A DNA stretch of 9,744 bases from Candidatus Moraniibacteriota bacterium (lineage in GTDB: Bacteria > Patescibacteriota > Minisyncoccia > Moranbacterales > GCA-2747515): contig JAOZUJ010000029.1 in the NCBI GenBank assembly GCA_029938745.1, forward strand, positions 1-9,744, read 5' to 3'. How positions within the stretch are numbered: position 1 is the stretch's first letter; every line of letters starts with the position of its first letter. The notes beneath the pieces are model-generated. The model saw only the letters and a list, made by a program, of their open reading frames with translations. It was not told the DNA's origin and did no database searches. Of this stretch, positions 1-7,708 are shown in pieces. The position numbers and the translations under genes are program-made.

Positions 1-3000
1 GTGCAACGCCAACGGATGTTGAGTCACTTATAACAAAAAAAGTTGAAAAAGAAGTCGCAAAAATTGATGATGTTGACGTTATTACATCAACATCACGTGA
101 AAGCGTATCAAATGTTGTTGTGCAGTTTAAAGACGGAACACAGAGAGACGATGCGCAAACAGATGTGCAAAATGCTGTTAGTATTTTATCTACTTTGCCA
201 GATGATGCGCAAAGCCCACAAGTGAAATCAATTGATTTTGAGGATATACCAGTAATGCGATATGCAATTGTTGGCAATGAGATTGACAGTGCATCATTGA
301 ACAGTTTTGTAGATTCCTTTGTTGAGGATCTGGAAGATCAAGAATTGATTGATCGTGTTGAGATTTCTGGTAATGAAAATCAAGAGGTGCAAGTATTGGT
401 TACGCAAGATCGTTTGAATGAACTTGGTGTTGATTTGCAAACCGTGGCAGGTCTTATAAGCAGTGCATTATCATCTTACCCATCGGGAAAAGTGTATGCT
501 GATACAATCGAAATTGGATTGACGATTGATCGTGACAGCATGACCATAGAAGATCTGAGAAATATCATTATTGCAATAAATGGTGTGATGTATCGTCTGG
601 GTGATATTGCACAAATTGCAGAGCGAAGTGAGCCAGGTCATGTGCCAGCATTTATTACATCAACAGAAGGTCTTGAGAGCAAGGCAATTACGTTTGATGT
701 CTATCGTACAGTTGGTTCAAAAATTGCAGATGTAAATACACAAACAGTTGCGCTGATGGAATCATATCAGGAAATTGCTGATGGAAGTGTTTCTTTTGTG
801 AAGATCACAAGTATAAATGATGACATAGAACAAAGTTTTGGTGATTTGTATCGCAATCTTGGTGTCACTATTATGCTTGTTTTCTTTGTACTATTCTTGT
901 TTGTTGGTGTTAGGCAAGCTTTTCTTGCGGCGATATCTATTCCACTTGTCTTTATGACGGCATTTATTGTGATGATGGTTACAGGAATGACTCTAAATTT
1001 TTTATCAATTTTTGCATTACTTTTATCTTTGGGTCTTTTGGTCGATGTGACAATTGTTATTATTAGTGCAATCACGACATATTATCGTTCTGGGCAATTT
1101 ACACCAAAACAAGTTGGACTACTTGTGTGGAAAGATTATTTTAGTACGCTTCTTGTCACAACTCTGACAACAGTGTGGGCGTTTATTCCATTATTGCTTG
1201 TTTCTGGTATTATGGGCGAATTTTTGAAACCACTTCCAATTGTTGTGAGTGCGGTTTTAATTGGCTCTGTTTTTGTGGGATTTTTTATTATTCTACCACT
1301 GATGGTGTGGTTATTGGATTTTTCAATGCCACGTCGTACGCGTATCTTTTTTAGCGTGATATTCTTTGTGATATTTATTGCCGTTGCGCAACAATTATTG
1401 AAAAGTATTGATATAAGTGTGCCACCATTAATGTGGATTATTGCAGTGCCAATAGTAGGTGTTATATTATTTTCTTTTTTTATTATTATTAAGAAGTTGT
1501 GGAATTTGGGAAAGAAATTATGTAAAAAAAGATTGGATCGAACACATGACACAATTGGACAATGTGCCAAAGATGGTATTATAAACACTTCTCGTTTTGC
1601 AGAGATGTATCAAAGGGTTCTTGATAAAGCATTGCAAACAAAGAATTCACGTCGAATTATAGTTGGGGTGGTTGTTTTATTTTTTATTTTTTCAATTTCA
1701 CTTGTAGGGTTCGGGTTTGTAAAAAATGAGTTTTTTCCAGCGACGGATAGTACACTTGTGTATGCAAGCATGGAACTACCACTGGATACGCGTGCGAGCG
1801 TTTCTGAAAAAGTAGCACGTGAGTTTGTTGCGCAGATTTTTGACGTGGAGGGCGTGTCAAATATCCAAACGCAAATTGGTGCAAAAATTAGTGGGGACGG
1901 CGATGTGTCAATTGGCGTAAATCCAAATAATGTTTTAATTACGATCAATCTCGTAGATGAAGAAGAGCGCGATATCACATCAGTTGAGATTGCACAGAGT
2001 TTACGAGGTAGTGATGCTGTGCAGCAATTTAATGAGGGAGAGATTATCATTAGTGAATTGGGCAGTGGTCCGCCGGCGGGTGCTGATGTTACAATTAAGC
2101 TCATGGGAGATGACTTGGGTGAATTAAATATATATGCTAATCAGGTTTCTGATTATCTCAAAAATACTGAAGGTGTGATCAATGTAAAAAAATCTGTGGA
2201 AACAGGAAGTGGTAAAATTTCGTTTGCTCCAGATAGTAGCCAACTGATGGAGCACGGCTTTAGTGTGCAAGAGGTTGGTATGTATTTGCGGACATTTGGA
2301 AGTGGTTTGATCGTGAGTGAGGATATTGACTTTGATGATCTGTCTGATAATAGGGACATTACCATTCGTTTGTCAGATGATGTACAATCAATTGATGCGC
2401 TTGAACGGACATCTATAATGGCGCGTGATGGAACTCGTGTACCTTTGACAACACTTGGAAAATTTATTTTGAAAGAAAGTCCTACGAAGATCGACAGAGA
2501 AGATATGAATCGTGTATTAGTAGTTACTGCTGCAGTTGAAGATGGGTATGATGCAAATTATATAAATAAAGAAACGGGAAAATATATTGATGATGAAATT
2601 GGTTTATCACAGGGGCATAGTTGGCAAACTGGTGGAGCAAATGAAGAAAATCAAAAGTCTGTTAATTCACTTTTACAGGCAATGGTTTTGGCTTTTATAT
2701 TAATATTTCTTACACTTATTATTCAGTTGGGCTCGTATCGCAAATCTTTCATCGTGCTACTAGTTATTCCATTAGCGATCTCTGGTGTTTTTGTCTTATT
2801 TGCTGTTTTTGGTATACCGTTATCATTTCCGGCACTTATCGGATTACTTGCACTTTTTGGTATTGTTATCAATAATTCAATTATGATCATTGATCAAATT
2901 AATAAAAACCATAAAGAACATCTGCCATTTCATCAGTCAGTTGTTGAGGGAGCATCTTCACGACTTGAACCAATTTTACTTAGTTCATTGACGACAATTG

Positions 3001-3149
3001 TGGGTCTTTTGCCGATTACGATCACACAGCCTGTTTGGCAAGGGCTTGGTGGCGCTATTATTTCAGGGCTTGTGTTTTCTGGTACAATTATGCTCTTTTT
3101 CATTCCAGCAGTATATTACATGATGTTTCAAAAGGAATATAAAGACTAG
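1..3149 (+). CDS. RND-superfamily (AcrB-like) permease, 5' end outside the window
   Basis: Partial gene. The frame is open from nt 3 (codon n starts at nt 3n), so the true start and TM1 lie upstream, and 1048 residues are visible. It begins inside the first porter domain (ATPTDVESLITKKVEKEV resembles the post-TM1 region of AcrB-type proteins). Membrane helices TM2-TM6 fall at residues ~284-440 and TM7 at ~550-573, followed by FFPATD and the second porter domain with GPPAGADVTIKLMGDD. TM8-TM12 fill ~890-1042. Family members are inner-membrane antiporters that expel drugs, lipids or metals. The substrate here cannot be inferred, and no adaptor or outer-membrane partner gene is in view. Two oddities stand out. 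The TM4 Asp-Asp is D348-V349, the TM10 Lys is N957 and the TM11-region Arg is E989. In addition, two extra hydrophobic helices lie between TM6 and TM7. The family call is firm; transport function is inferred. Confidence 0.93.
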   Translation, partial: ATPTDVESLITKKVEKEVAKIDDVDVITSTSRESVSNVVVQFKDGTQRDDAQTDVQNAVSILSTLPDDAQSPQVKSIDFEDIPVMRYAIVGNEIDSASLNSFVDSFVEDLEDQELIDRVEISGNENQEVQVLVTQDRLNELGVDLQTVAGLISSALSSYPSGKVYADTIEIGLTIDRDSMTIEDLRNIIIAINGVMYRLGDIAQIAERSEPGHVPAFITSTEGLESKAITFDVYRTVGSKIADVNTQTVALMESYQEIADGSVSFVKITSINDDIEQSFGDLYRNLGVTIMLVFFVLFLFVGVRQAFLAAISIPLVFMTAFIVMMVTGMTLNFLSIFALLLSLGLLVDVTIVIISAITTYYRSGQFTPKQVGLLVWKDYFSTLLVTTLTTVWAFIPLLLVSGIMGEFLKPLPIVVSAVLIGSVFVGFFIILPLMVWLLDFSMPRRTRIFFSVIFFVIFIAVAQQLLKSIDISVPPLMWIIAVPIVGVILFSFFIIIKKLWNLGKKLCKKRLDRTHDTIGQCAKDGIINTSRFAEMYQRVLDKALQTKNSRRIIVGVVVLFFIFSISLVGFGFVKNEFFPATDSTLVYASMELPLDTRASVSEKVAREFVAQIFDVEGVSNIQTQIGAKISGDGDVSIGVNPNNVLITINLVDEEERDITSVEIAQSLRGSDAVQQFNEGEIIISELGSGPPAGADVTIKLMGDDLGELNIYANQVSDYLKNTEGVINVKKSVETGSGKISFAPDSSQLMEHGFSVQEVGMYLRTFGSGLIVSEDIDFDDLSDNRDITIRLSDDVQSIDALERTSIMARDGTRVPLTTLGKFILKESPTKIDREDMNRVLVVTAAVEDGYDANYINKETGKYIDDEIGLSQGHSWQTGGANEENQKSVNSLLQAMVLAFILIFLTLIIQLGSYRKSFIVLLVIPLAISGVFVLFAVFGIPLSFPALIGLLALFGIVINNSIMIIDQINKNHKEHLPFHQSVVEGASSRLEPILLSSLTTIVGLLPITITQPVWQGLGGAIISGLVFSGTIMLFFIPAVYYMMFQKEYKD

Positions 3150-3152
3150 ATG

Positions 3153-3181
3153 TTGTCTTTTTTTGTAAATACATTTATAAT
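3153..3181 (+). promoter_or_regulatory. sigma-70-type promoter for the GH130 operon
   Basis: TTGTCT (3153-3158) and a perfect TATAAT (3176-3181) are separated by 17 bp. The -35 box lies just after the RND stop codon, so the GH130 pair can be transcribed independently of the permease. The expected start of transcription is near 3188, giving a leader of about 25 nt. Consensus matching only. Confidence 0.6.
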
Positions 3182-3205
3182 AGAATTATATATCCAAAAA
3201 TTTAT

Positions 3206-3212
3206 AGGAAAG
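3206..3212 (+). promoter_or_regulatory. ribosome binding site of the first GH130 gene
   Basis: AGGAAAG sits directly before the ATG at 3214. The AGGA core ends 4 nt from the start codon, closer than usual. It is the clearest Shine-Dalgarno-like element before any gene in the window and supports this start. Confidence 0.5.
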
Positions 3213-3213
3213 A

Positions 3214-5130
3214 ATGAAAAATAAAAATACAGTGCAAGGACTTGGAGCTGCACTAATTGATAAAAAAACATATCTCTTTTTTTGTAATGATAATGATATT
3301 CGTCATGGTACTTTTACGATGCGTGAAAGTGATAATGGATTGACTTTTACAACGATGGAAGGTTCTGCGAAGGTGATAAATATGAGTGGCCCACCTGATG
3401 AGTTGGGTGAGTGTAGTTTTGTGCATATATCAAAAGATGGTAAATATTATTATTTGACATACCAGATGTGTGACAGTGATGAATTGTGTGTTGCACAGTC
3501 AACAAATCTTATTGATTGGGAAAAACAACCATCACTTGATATCGAATGCAATAATGCAAAAATTGTATCAAATTATTTATATGCTGGGCGTAATGTTATT
3601 GTTACAGGAGGTAATGCATTGCGATTGTATGTTTCGAGAGATTTTAATAAGTGGACACGTGTAAAAAAAGATCTGTTAACATTGGAAAAGGGAGCTGATG
3701 AATTGATAGTAGTTGATGTGCAAGTTGTTGATGATGGTATTTTTGTGATTTATGCGAATACTTATATTGAGCAAGTAGAGGTAGCAGTAAAAACTCAAAA
3801 GAAAGATAGTCAAGATGATGGAAAAAAGAAAAGTGATGAAGTGGTGCAGTATAAATTATATGGTGCACTTTTTGATTATGGTGATCCAACAAGAATGTTG
3901 TGGCAATCAAAAAAACCAATTTATGAAACAAAAAATACATTAGAAAATAATTCAAAGCTTTTTGGCGCTGTTCTTTTTGAAGAATATCTTGTGTCATATT
4001 GGATAAACAATGATGGAGAAATGTTTTTAATTCGTCATTTTTATAGTCATGAAAAAGATGTGACTGTTGGTGAAGTAGGTAAATCGTATGAAGAGTCTAA
4101 AAATGATGAAGATACAGTAACGGAGGAGTTTTTTGAGTTGGAGCGAGCAGTGGAAAATCCTATTATGTCACCGCAGGATCATTATGGCTGGGAGTCTAAG
4201 GCTGCATATAATCCTACGGCGATTGAGGATGACGGCACAATTCATATTATTTATAGAGCTGACGGTGATGACATGACGTCTGTCTGGGGGTATGCATCAA
4301 CTAAGGATGGTGTAACAATCGACAATCGATCAAAGCATTGTATTTATCATAGAAAAGCTGACCCTGTGCAGATGCCATTTCCGGCACCAACATTATACAC
4401 GTCGGGCAATAATGGCAATGGTGGTTGCGAAGATCCGCGTGCCGTTTTAATTGATGGAACGGTGTATGTGACATTTACTGCATTTGATGGATGGGGATCA
4501 GTGCGTGTCGCACTTACTTCAATTGCTCTTGAAGATTTGAAAAATCAAAAATGGAATTGGAATAAAACAAGACAAATTTCTCCGCCAGGAGAAATGAATA
4601 AAAATTGGGTTATTTTTCCAGAAAAAATTAATGGAAAATTTGCAATTTTACATAGCTTTGTGCCAAATATTTTAGTGGATTATTTTGATAGTTTAGATGA
4701 ATTAGATGGAGAAACTTTTATTTCAAGTAATAACGTGCGACCAGTTGATTATTCTCGCGGGTGGGACAGTTGGTTTCGTGGTGTCGGTCCTGCACCACTC
4801 AAAACTGATGATGGATGGCTTATTATTTATCATGCTATGGATTATAGAAATCCAGATCGATATCGTTTGGGTGCTCTTTTGCTTGATTTGGAAGATCCAA
4901 CAAAGGAATTATGTAGATCGCGTGGTCCGATTTTGGAGCCAGCAGAAAATTATGAAAATGATGGACATAAGTGGGGCGTTATATATTCTTGTGGTGCAGT
5001 GATAAAAAATGATCAGTTATTTGTTTATTATGGTGGAGCAGATAAATTTGTGTGTGTAGCTACTGCACCATTGCAACAATTTTTGGATGATCTTAAAGGT
5101 ACAGGAGAGGTTAAAATGATAATTAGTTAA
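3214..5130 (+). CDS. double-propeller GH130-family protein (degenerate N-terminal propeller plus GH130 domain)
   Basis: The product is 638 residues with no signal peptide or membrane helix, so it is presumably cytoplasmic. Residues ~305-635 form a GH130 domain, the family of beta-mannoside phosphorylases and hydrolases. Visible signatures are NPIMSP, WESKAAYNPTAI, GGCEDPR with the presumed catalytic acid D407, FPEKINGKF, WLIIYHAMD with H540, and YYGGAD. The Arg that often follows His in the 'HR' motif is S481. Residues ~1-290 look like a worn GH130/GH43-type propeller: YYLTYQ, a SRDFNKW blade end and GALFDYGDPTRMLWQSKKPI match GH130 blades, but the EDPR site reads ECSF (C67 in place of Asp). 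A charged, Lys/Asp-rich insert lies at ~192-212. The next gene starts 11 nt downstream and has the same two-propeller plan. The likely role is cleavage of a beta-mannosyl-type oligosaccharide. Whether it uses phosphate or water is unresolved. Confidence 0.85.
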   Translation: MKNKNTVQGLGAALIDKKTYLFFCNDNDIRHGTFTMRESDNGLTFTTMEGSAKVINMSGPPDELGECSFVHISKDGKYYYLTYQMCDSDELCVAQSTNLIDWEKQPSLDIECNNAKIVSNYLYAGRNVIVTGGNALRLYVSRDFNKWTRVKKDLLTLEKGADELIVVDVQVVDDGIFVIYANTYIEQVEVAVKTQKKDSQDDGKKKSDEVVQYKLYGALFDYGDPTRMLWQSKKPIYETKNTLENNSKLFGAVLFEEYLVSYWINNDGEMFLIRHFYSHEKDVTVGEVGKSYEESKNDEDTVTEEFFELERAVENPIMSPQDHYGWESKAAYNPTAIEDDGTIHIIYRADGDDMTSVWGYASTKDGVTIDNRSKHCIYHRKADPVQMPFPAPTLYTSGNNGNGGCEDPRAVLIDGTVYVTFTAFDGWGSVRVALTSIALEDLKNQKWNWNKTRQISPPGEMNKNWVIFPEKINGKFAILHSFVPNILVDYFDSLDELDGETFISSNNVRPVDYSRGWDSWFRGVGPAPLKTDDGWLIIYHAMDYRNPDRYRLGALLLDLEDPTKELCRSRGPILEPAENYENDGHKWGVIYSCGAVIKNDQLFVYYGGADKFVCVATAPLQQFLDDLKGTGEVKMIIS

Positions 5131-5141
5131 TAAAAAACAAC

Positions 5142-7103
5142 ATGCTTTGTAACACAATAGATGTAAAAAGATACCCAAATAATCCAATTCTCGGTCCGGA
5201 TCGCACGCATCACTGGGAAGCACAAGCGGTGTTCAATGGCTGTCCGATAAAAGATGATAATGGATATCATTTATTATACAGAGCGCTATCTTTCAAAGAA
5301 AAGCACAAAGATCAAACAATGGAACTTTCAACAATTGGATATGCACATAGTGATGATGGATATAGTTTTACCGGTGAGCGTACACAACTTATCAAACCAG
5401 AAGAGGAATGGGAAAAATATGGTTGTGAAGATCCGCGTGTGACAAAAATTGATGATAAATATTATATTACATATACTGCATTGTCAGATTATCCGCATTC
5501 GCCAGATGGAATTAAGATTGCTGTTGCTGTGACAAAGGATTTCAAAACGATAGAGGAACGACATTTAGTGACGCATTTTAATTCAAAAGCGATGGCAATT
5601 TTTCCAGAAAGGATCAATGGAAAAATTGTTGTAATTTTTACCATGAACACAGATATGCCACCTGTGCGTATTATGCTTGCAGAGTTTGATACGCCAGAAC
5701 AGATGTGGGATAGAAAATATTGGCAAAAATGGGAAAAAGAACTGAGCATTCATACATTGCATTTTCAACGTTCACTCGAGGATCATATTGAAGTTGGTGC
5801 ACCACCAGTCAAAACAAAAGATGGTTGGTTATTATTGTATTCATATATTAGAGATTATAAAACAGGTCATCCAACATTTGGAATTGAAACATCTGTGTTG
5901 GATCTTGAAAATCCACGCAAGGTAGTTGGTCGCAGTAAAGATCCACTAATCAAACCAGAGGAGATCTATGAACAATACGGAGTAATTCCGCGCATTACAT
6001 TTCCGTCAGGCGTGCTCGTGGAAGATGATGAATTGCGATTGTACTATGGTGCAGCTGATACAGTATGTGCTGTTGCGACATTATCGTTAAAAAAGTTATT
6101 AGATTTTATTACACTGAGAGACTGTGATGAGTATGCACATGATGGCAGTGAACCAGTTGTGTTTGAACGATTTGAGGGTAATCCAATTATTGCGCCAACA
6201 CACAATGGTAATTGGGAATCAAAATATACACTTAATCCAACAGCAATTTATGATAATGGTGCGGTACATATAATTTACCGTGCGCAAGATGATAATGATA
6301 CTTCTATGTTGGGGTATGCTACGAGTAAAGATGGTTTTCGTCTGACAGAAAAATTAGACAAGCCAATGTATACGCCACGAATTCCAGAGGAGGTACGCGA
6401 AGATGCTGGTTTTTCTGGATGTGAAGATGCACGAATTACAAAAATTGGAGATACGTTTTACATGTGTTACACAGCGTACAATGGACACGGTCCAGCACGT
6501 ATTGCACTTACATCAATTAGTCAAAAGGATTTTCGTGCACGCAAATGGGATAAATGGACGATGCCAAAATTAATTTCACCAGAAGGCATGGATGATAAAA
6601 ATGGTTGTTTGGTATCAGAAAAGATCAATGGAAAATACGCGTTTTTTCATCGTTTGAAACATACGATTTGGATTGATTATGTGGATGATCTGGAATTTAA
6701 AAATGGACAGACACTCGGTGGTCGCAGTGTGATGCATGCACGTGAAGATTCATGGGACTCTGAAAAAGTAGGAATTGCAGGTCCGCCAATCAAAGTTGGT
6801 AATGAATGGTTGCTTATTTATCATGCGTTATCACGCCATGACGGACAATATCGACTCGGTGCAGCAATGTTTGATCTAGAAAAAGGTGAGGTCACATCAC
6901 GACTTGATTATCCAATTTTGGAACCAAAGGCCGAATATGAGAACAAGGGATTGCGACCAGGTACAGTGTTTTCGTGTGGTTCAGTAGTGATGGAAAATGG
7001 ACATCTTTATACATATTATGGTGGAGCAGATGAGGTGGTGTGTGTAGCCCGAATGGAATTTAAATGCCTTATTGATGCACTGGAAGAGCAAAAAACGAAA
7101 TAA
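5142..7103 (+). CDS. tandem GH130-domain protein (two GH130 propellers)
   Basis: The product is 653 residues, cytoplasmic by lack of signal or membrane segments, with two GH130 domains. Domain 1 (~6-325) has NPILGP, HHWEAQAVFN, YGCEDPR (presumed acid D97), FPERINGK and YYGAAD, but where phosphorylases often show HR and YH it reads FT (T167) and YS (S234). Domain 2 (~340-645) has NPIIAP, NWESKYTLNPTAI, FHR (R504), WLLIYHAL (H561) and YYGGAD, but its catalytic motif is GCEDAR, with Ala430 after D429 instead of Pro. So domain 2 keeps the phosphate-type residues and domain 1 the standard acid motif. The ATG follows the upstream stop by 11 nt without a visible Shine-Dalgarno, suggesting coupled translation, and it ends in tandem TAA stops. 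An identical 18-bp stretch near both 3' ends (5026-5043 and 7014-7031) supports common ancestry with the upstream gene. Linkage specificity is not deducible. Confidence 0.88.
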   Translation: MLCNTIDVKRYPNNPILGPDRTHHWEAQAVFNGCPIKDDNGYHLLYRALSFKEKHKDQTMELSTIGYAHSDDGYSFTGERTQLIKPEEEWEKYGCEDPRVTKIDDKYYITYTALSDYPHSPDGIKIAVAVTKDFKTIEERHLVTHFNSKAMAIFPERINGKIVVIFTMNTDMPPVRIMLAEFDTPEQMWDRKYWQKWEKELSIHTLHFQRSLEDHIEVGAPPVKTKDGWLLLYSYIRDYKTGHPTFGIETSVLDLENPRKVVGRSKDPLIKPEEIYEQYGVIPRITFPSGVLVEDDELRLYYGAADTVCAVATLSLKKLLDFITLRDCDEYAHDGSEPVVFERFEGNPIIAPTHNGNWESKYTLNPTAIYDNGAVHIIYRAQDDNDTSMLGYATSKDGFRLTEKLDKPMYTPRIPEEVREDAGFSGCEDARITKIGDTFYMCYTAYNGHGPARIALTSISQKDFRARKWDKWTMPKLISPEGMDDKNGCLVSEKINGKYAFFHRLKHTIWIDYVDDLEFKNGQTLGGRSVMHAREDSWDSEKVGIAGPPIKVGNEWLLIYHALSRHDGQYRLGAAMFDLEKGEVTSRLDYPILEPKAEYENKGLRPGTVFSCGSVVMENGHLYTYYGGADEVVCVARMEFKCLIDALEEQKTK

Positions 7104-7111
7104 TAAATAGC

Positions 7112-7263
7112 AGACTTCTTCGAAAAGTCTTTCTATCCCATAATTTTCAAAATTTGGCGTAAATAATTTTTCTTCAAACATCGTAGGGATACGAATTATT
7201 TCAGAAAAAGTATTTTCACTCAAATTTTGAAAATTCTAAATAGAGTACTTCCCGAAGAAGTCT
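7112..7263. repeat. 152-bp imperfect palindrome (MITE-like or large hairpin)
   Basis: The element is symmetric about 7187/7188. The outer 11 bp (AGACTTCTTCG at 7112-7122) recur inverted at 7253-7263. A 15-bp arm (AATTTTCAAAATTTG at 7142-7156) recurs inverted at 7221-7235, shifted by 2 nt. The centre is CGTA-GGGA-TACG (7182-7193). Intervening stretches also match approximately, so nearly the whole 152 nt can fold back on itself. Sharp outer boundaries and full-length symmetry suggest a miniature inverted-repeat transposable element or foldback element. No matching target-site duplication is visible at the edges. As RNA it would form a long hairpin between the GH130 operon and the next gene and could end or process the transcript, but no U-run follows it. 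A smaller local stem (AGACTT/AAGTCT) lies in the left arm. Confidence 0.8.
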
Positions 7264-7277
7264 AATAAGATAATAAT

Positions 7278-7529
7278 ATGGATAAAATGAAAATATTAGC
7301 ACTTGCACTTGCGTGTGGTATTGTTGTTGGGTTAGGTTTTATGGCTATTGGATGGGGAGCACAGTTTGGATGGGGAGAAGATTTTGTTGATGTCATGGGA
7401 ACAGTGTATCCAGGATATGCCGTTGGGTGGATTGGTGGACTTATTGGGGGCTTGTGGGGATTTTTTGATACTTTCATTGTTGTTGGATTGATTGCATGGT
7501 TGTATGCTTTGATGGGTGGCAATAAATAA
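7278..7529 (+). CDS. small two-helix membrane protein, 'bacteriophage holin'-annotated type
   Basis: The product is 83 residues with a Gly-rich hydrophobic helix at ~5-27, a short loop containing GTVYPGYAVGW (~41-51), and a second helix at ~52-78. The G-x-x-YPGY motif followed by a Gly-rich helix ending in AWLYAL matches a short membrane-protein family common in archaea and candidate-phylum bacteria. That family is often labelled 'bacteriophage holin' in databases (recalled, not searched). No lysis or phage genes are nearby, so the label should not be read as a prophage sign, and function is unknown. No clear Shine-Dalgarno or promoter is visible. A second in-frame ATG at 7287 is an equally plausible start. 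The gene stands alone between the palindrome and a strong terminator. Confidence 0.75.
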   Translation: MDKMKILALALACGIVVGLGFMAIGWGAQFGWGEDFVDVMGTVYPGYAVGWIGGLIGGLWGFFDTFIVVGLIAWLYALMGGNK

Positions 7530-7553
7530 TTCAAATTTTGATTAAAAGATAGG

Positions 7554-7602
7554 CATAAAATCTTTCATTTAAATGTAAATGAAAGATTTTATGTTTGTAT
7601 TT
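7554..7602 (+). terminator. intrinsic terminator after the small membrane-protein gene
   Basis: A perfect 18-bp stem (7554-7571 pairing with 7576-7593) closes on the tetraloop AATG and is followed by a T-rich tail (TTTGTATTT). It starts 24 nt after the stop codon. The stem is AT-rich but long. On the opposite strand the stem is not followed by a long T-run, so it mainly serves + strand transcripts. Confidence 0.85.
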
Positions 7603-7639
7603 GCGTATGGTAATATCCTATAATTATAAATTATATTAT

Positions 7640-7668
7640 TTCACTGTAGGTTCTTTTTGTGCTATAAT
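7640..7668 (+). promoter_or_regulatory. sigma-70-type promoter for the TPR gene
   Basis: TTCACT (7640-7645), a 17-bp spacer and a perfect TATAAT (7663-7668) predict a transcription start near 7675 and a leader of about 60 nt. A second TATAAT at 7619-7624 has only a weak -35 candidate (TTGTAT at 7595, 18-bp spacer) that overlaps the terminator tail. It is the less likely site. Confidence 0.55.
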
Positions 7669-7680
7669 AAAAACAATAAA

Positions 7681-7708
7681 TCCTCCTTTGCATAAAGCTA
7701 TGGCGGAC
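7681..7708. repeat. short GC-rich imperfect inverted repeat in the TPR gene leader
   Basis: TCCTCC (7681-7686) faces GGCGGA (7702-7707), pairing at five of six positions, with a small inner stem CTTT/AAAG (7687-7690 and 7695-7698). It is a GC-rich island in an otherwise very AT-rich intergenic stretch. It resembles short palindromic units that I recall as frequent between genes in some candidate-phylum genomes; this could not be searched. It lies between the predicted transcription start and the TPR start codon, so it may fold in the 5' leader. Confidence 0.4.

Noticed and set aside
43..225. 60-codon + strand frame at the window start
   Set aside because: It overlaps the RND reading frame, which is open from nt 3 and gives recognisable RND porter-domain sequence. 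The short frame encodes a low-complexity Met/Leu/Gln/Lys string.
1136..1588. 150-codon - strand frame inside the RND gene (also 1610-2104 and 767-1075)
   Set aside because: These are antisense shadows of conserved RND coding sequence, rich in Asn, Ile, Thr and Ser as expected from reverse reading of AT-rich genes, and have no family resemblance.
6981..7223. 80-codon - strand frame spanning the palindrome and the end of the second GH130 gene
   Set aside because: It runs from inside the palindrome into antisense of conserved GH130 sequence. It has no recognisable domain, and the fold-back structure explains the stretch better.
7278..7529. Prophage signal from the holin-like gene
   Set aside because: No endolysin, capsid, portal, integrase or other phage gene is present, and this small family is widespread outside phages.
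7262..7534. 90-codon - strand frame opposite the small membrane protein
   Set aside because: It is antisense to a frame with a clear YPGY two-helix membrane pattern. Its Pro/His/Thr-rich product looks like a shadow.
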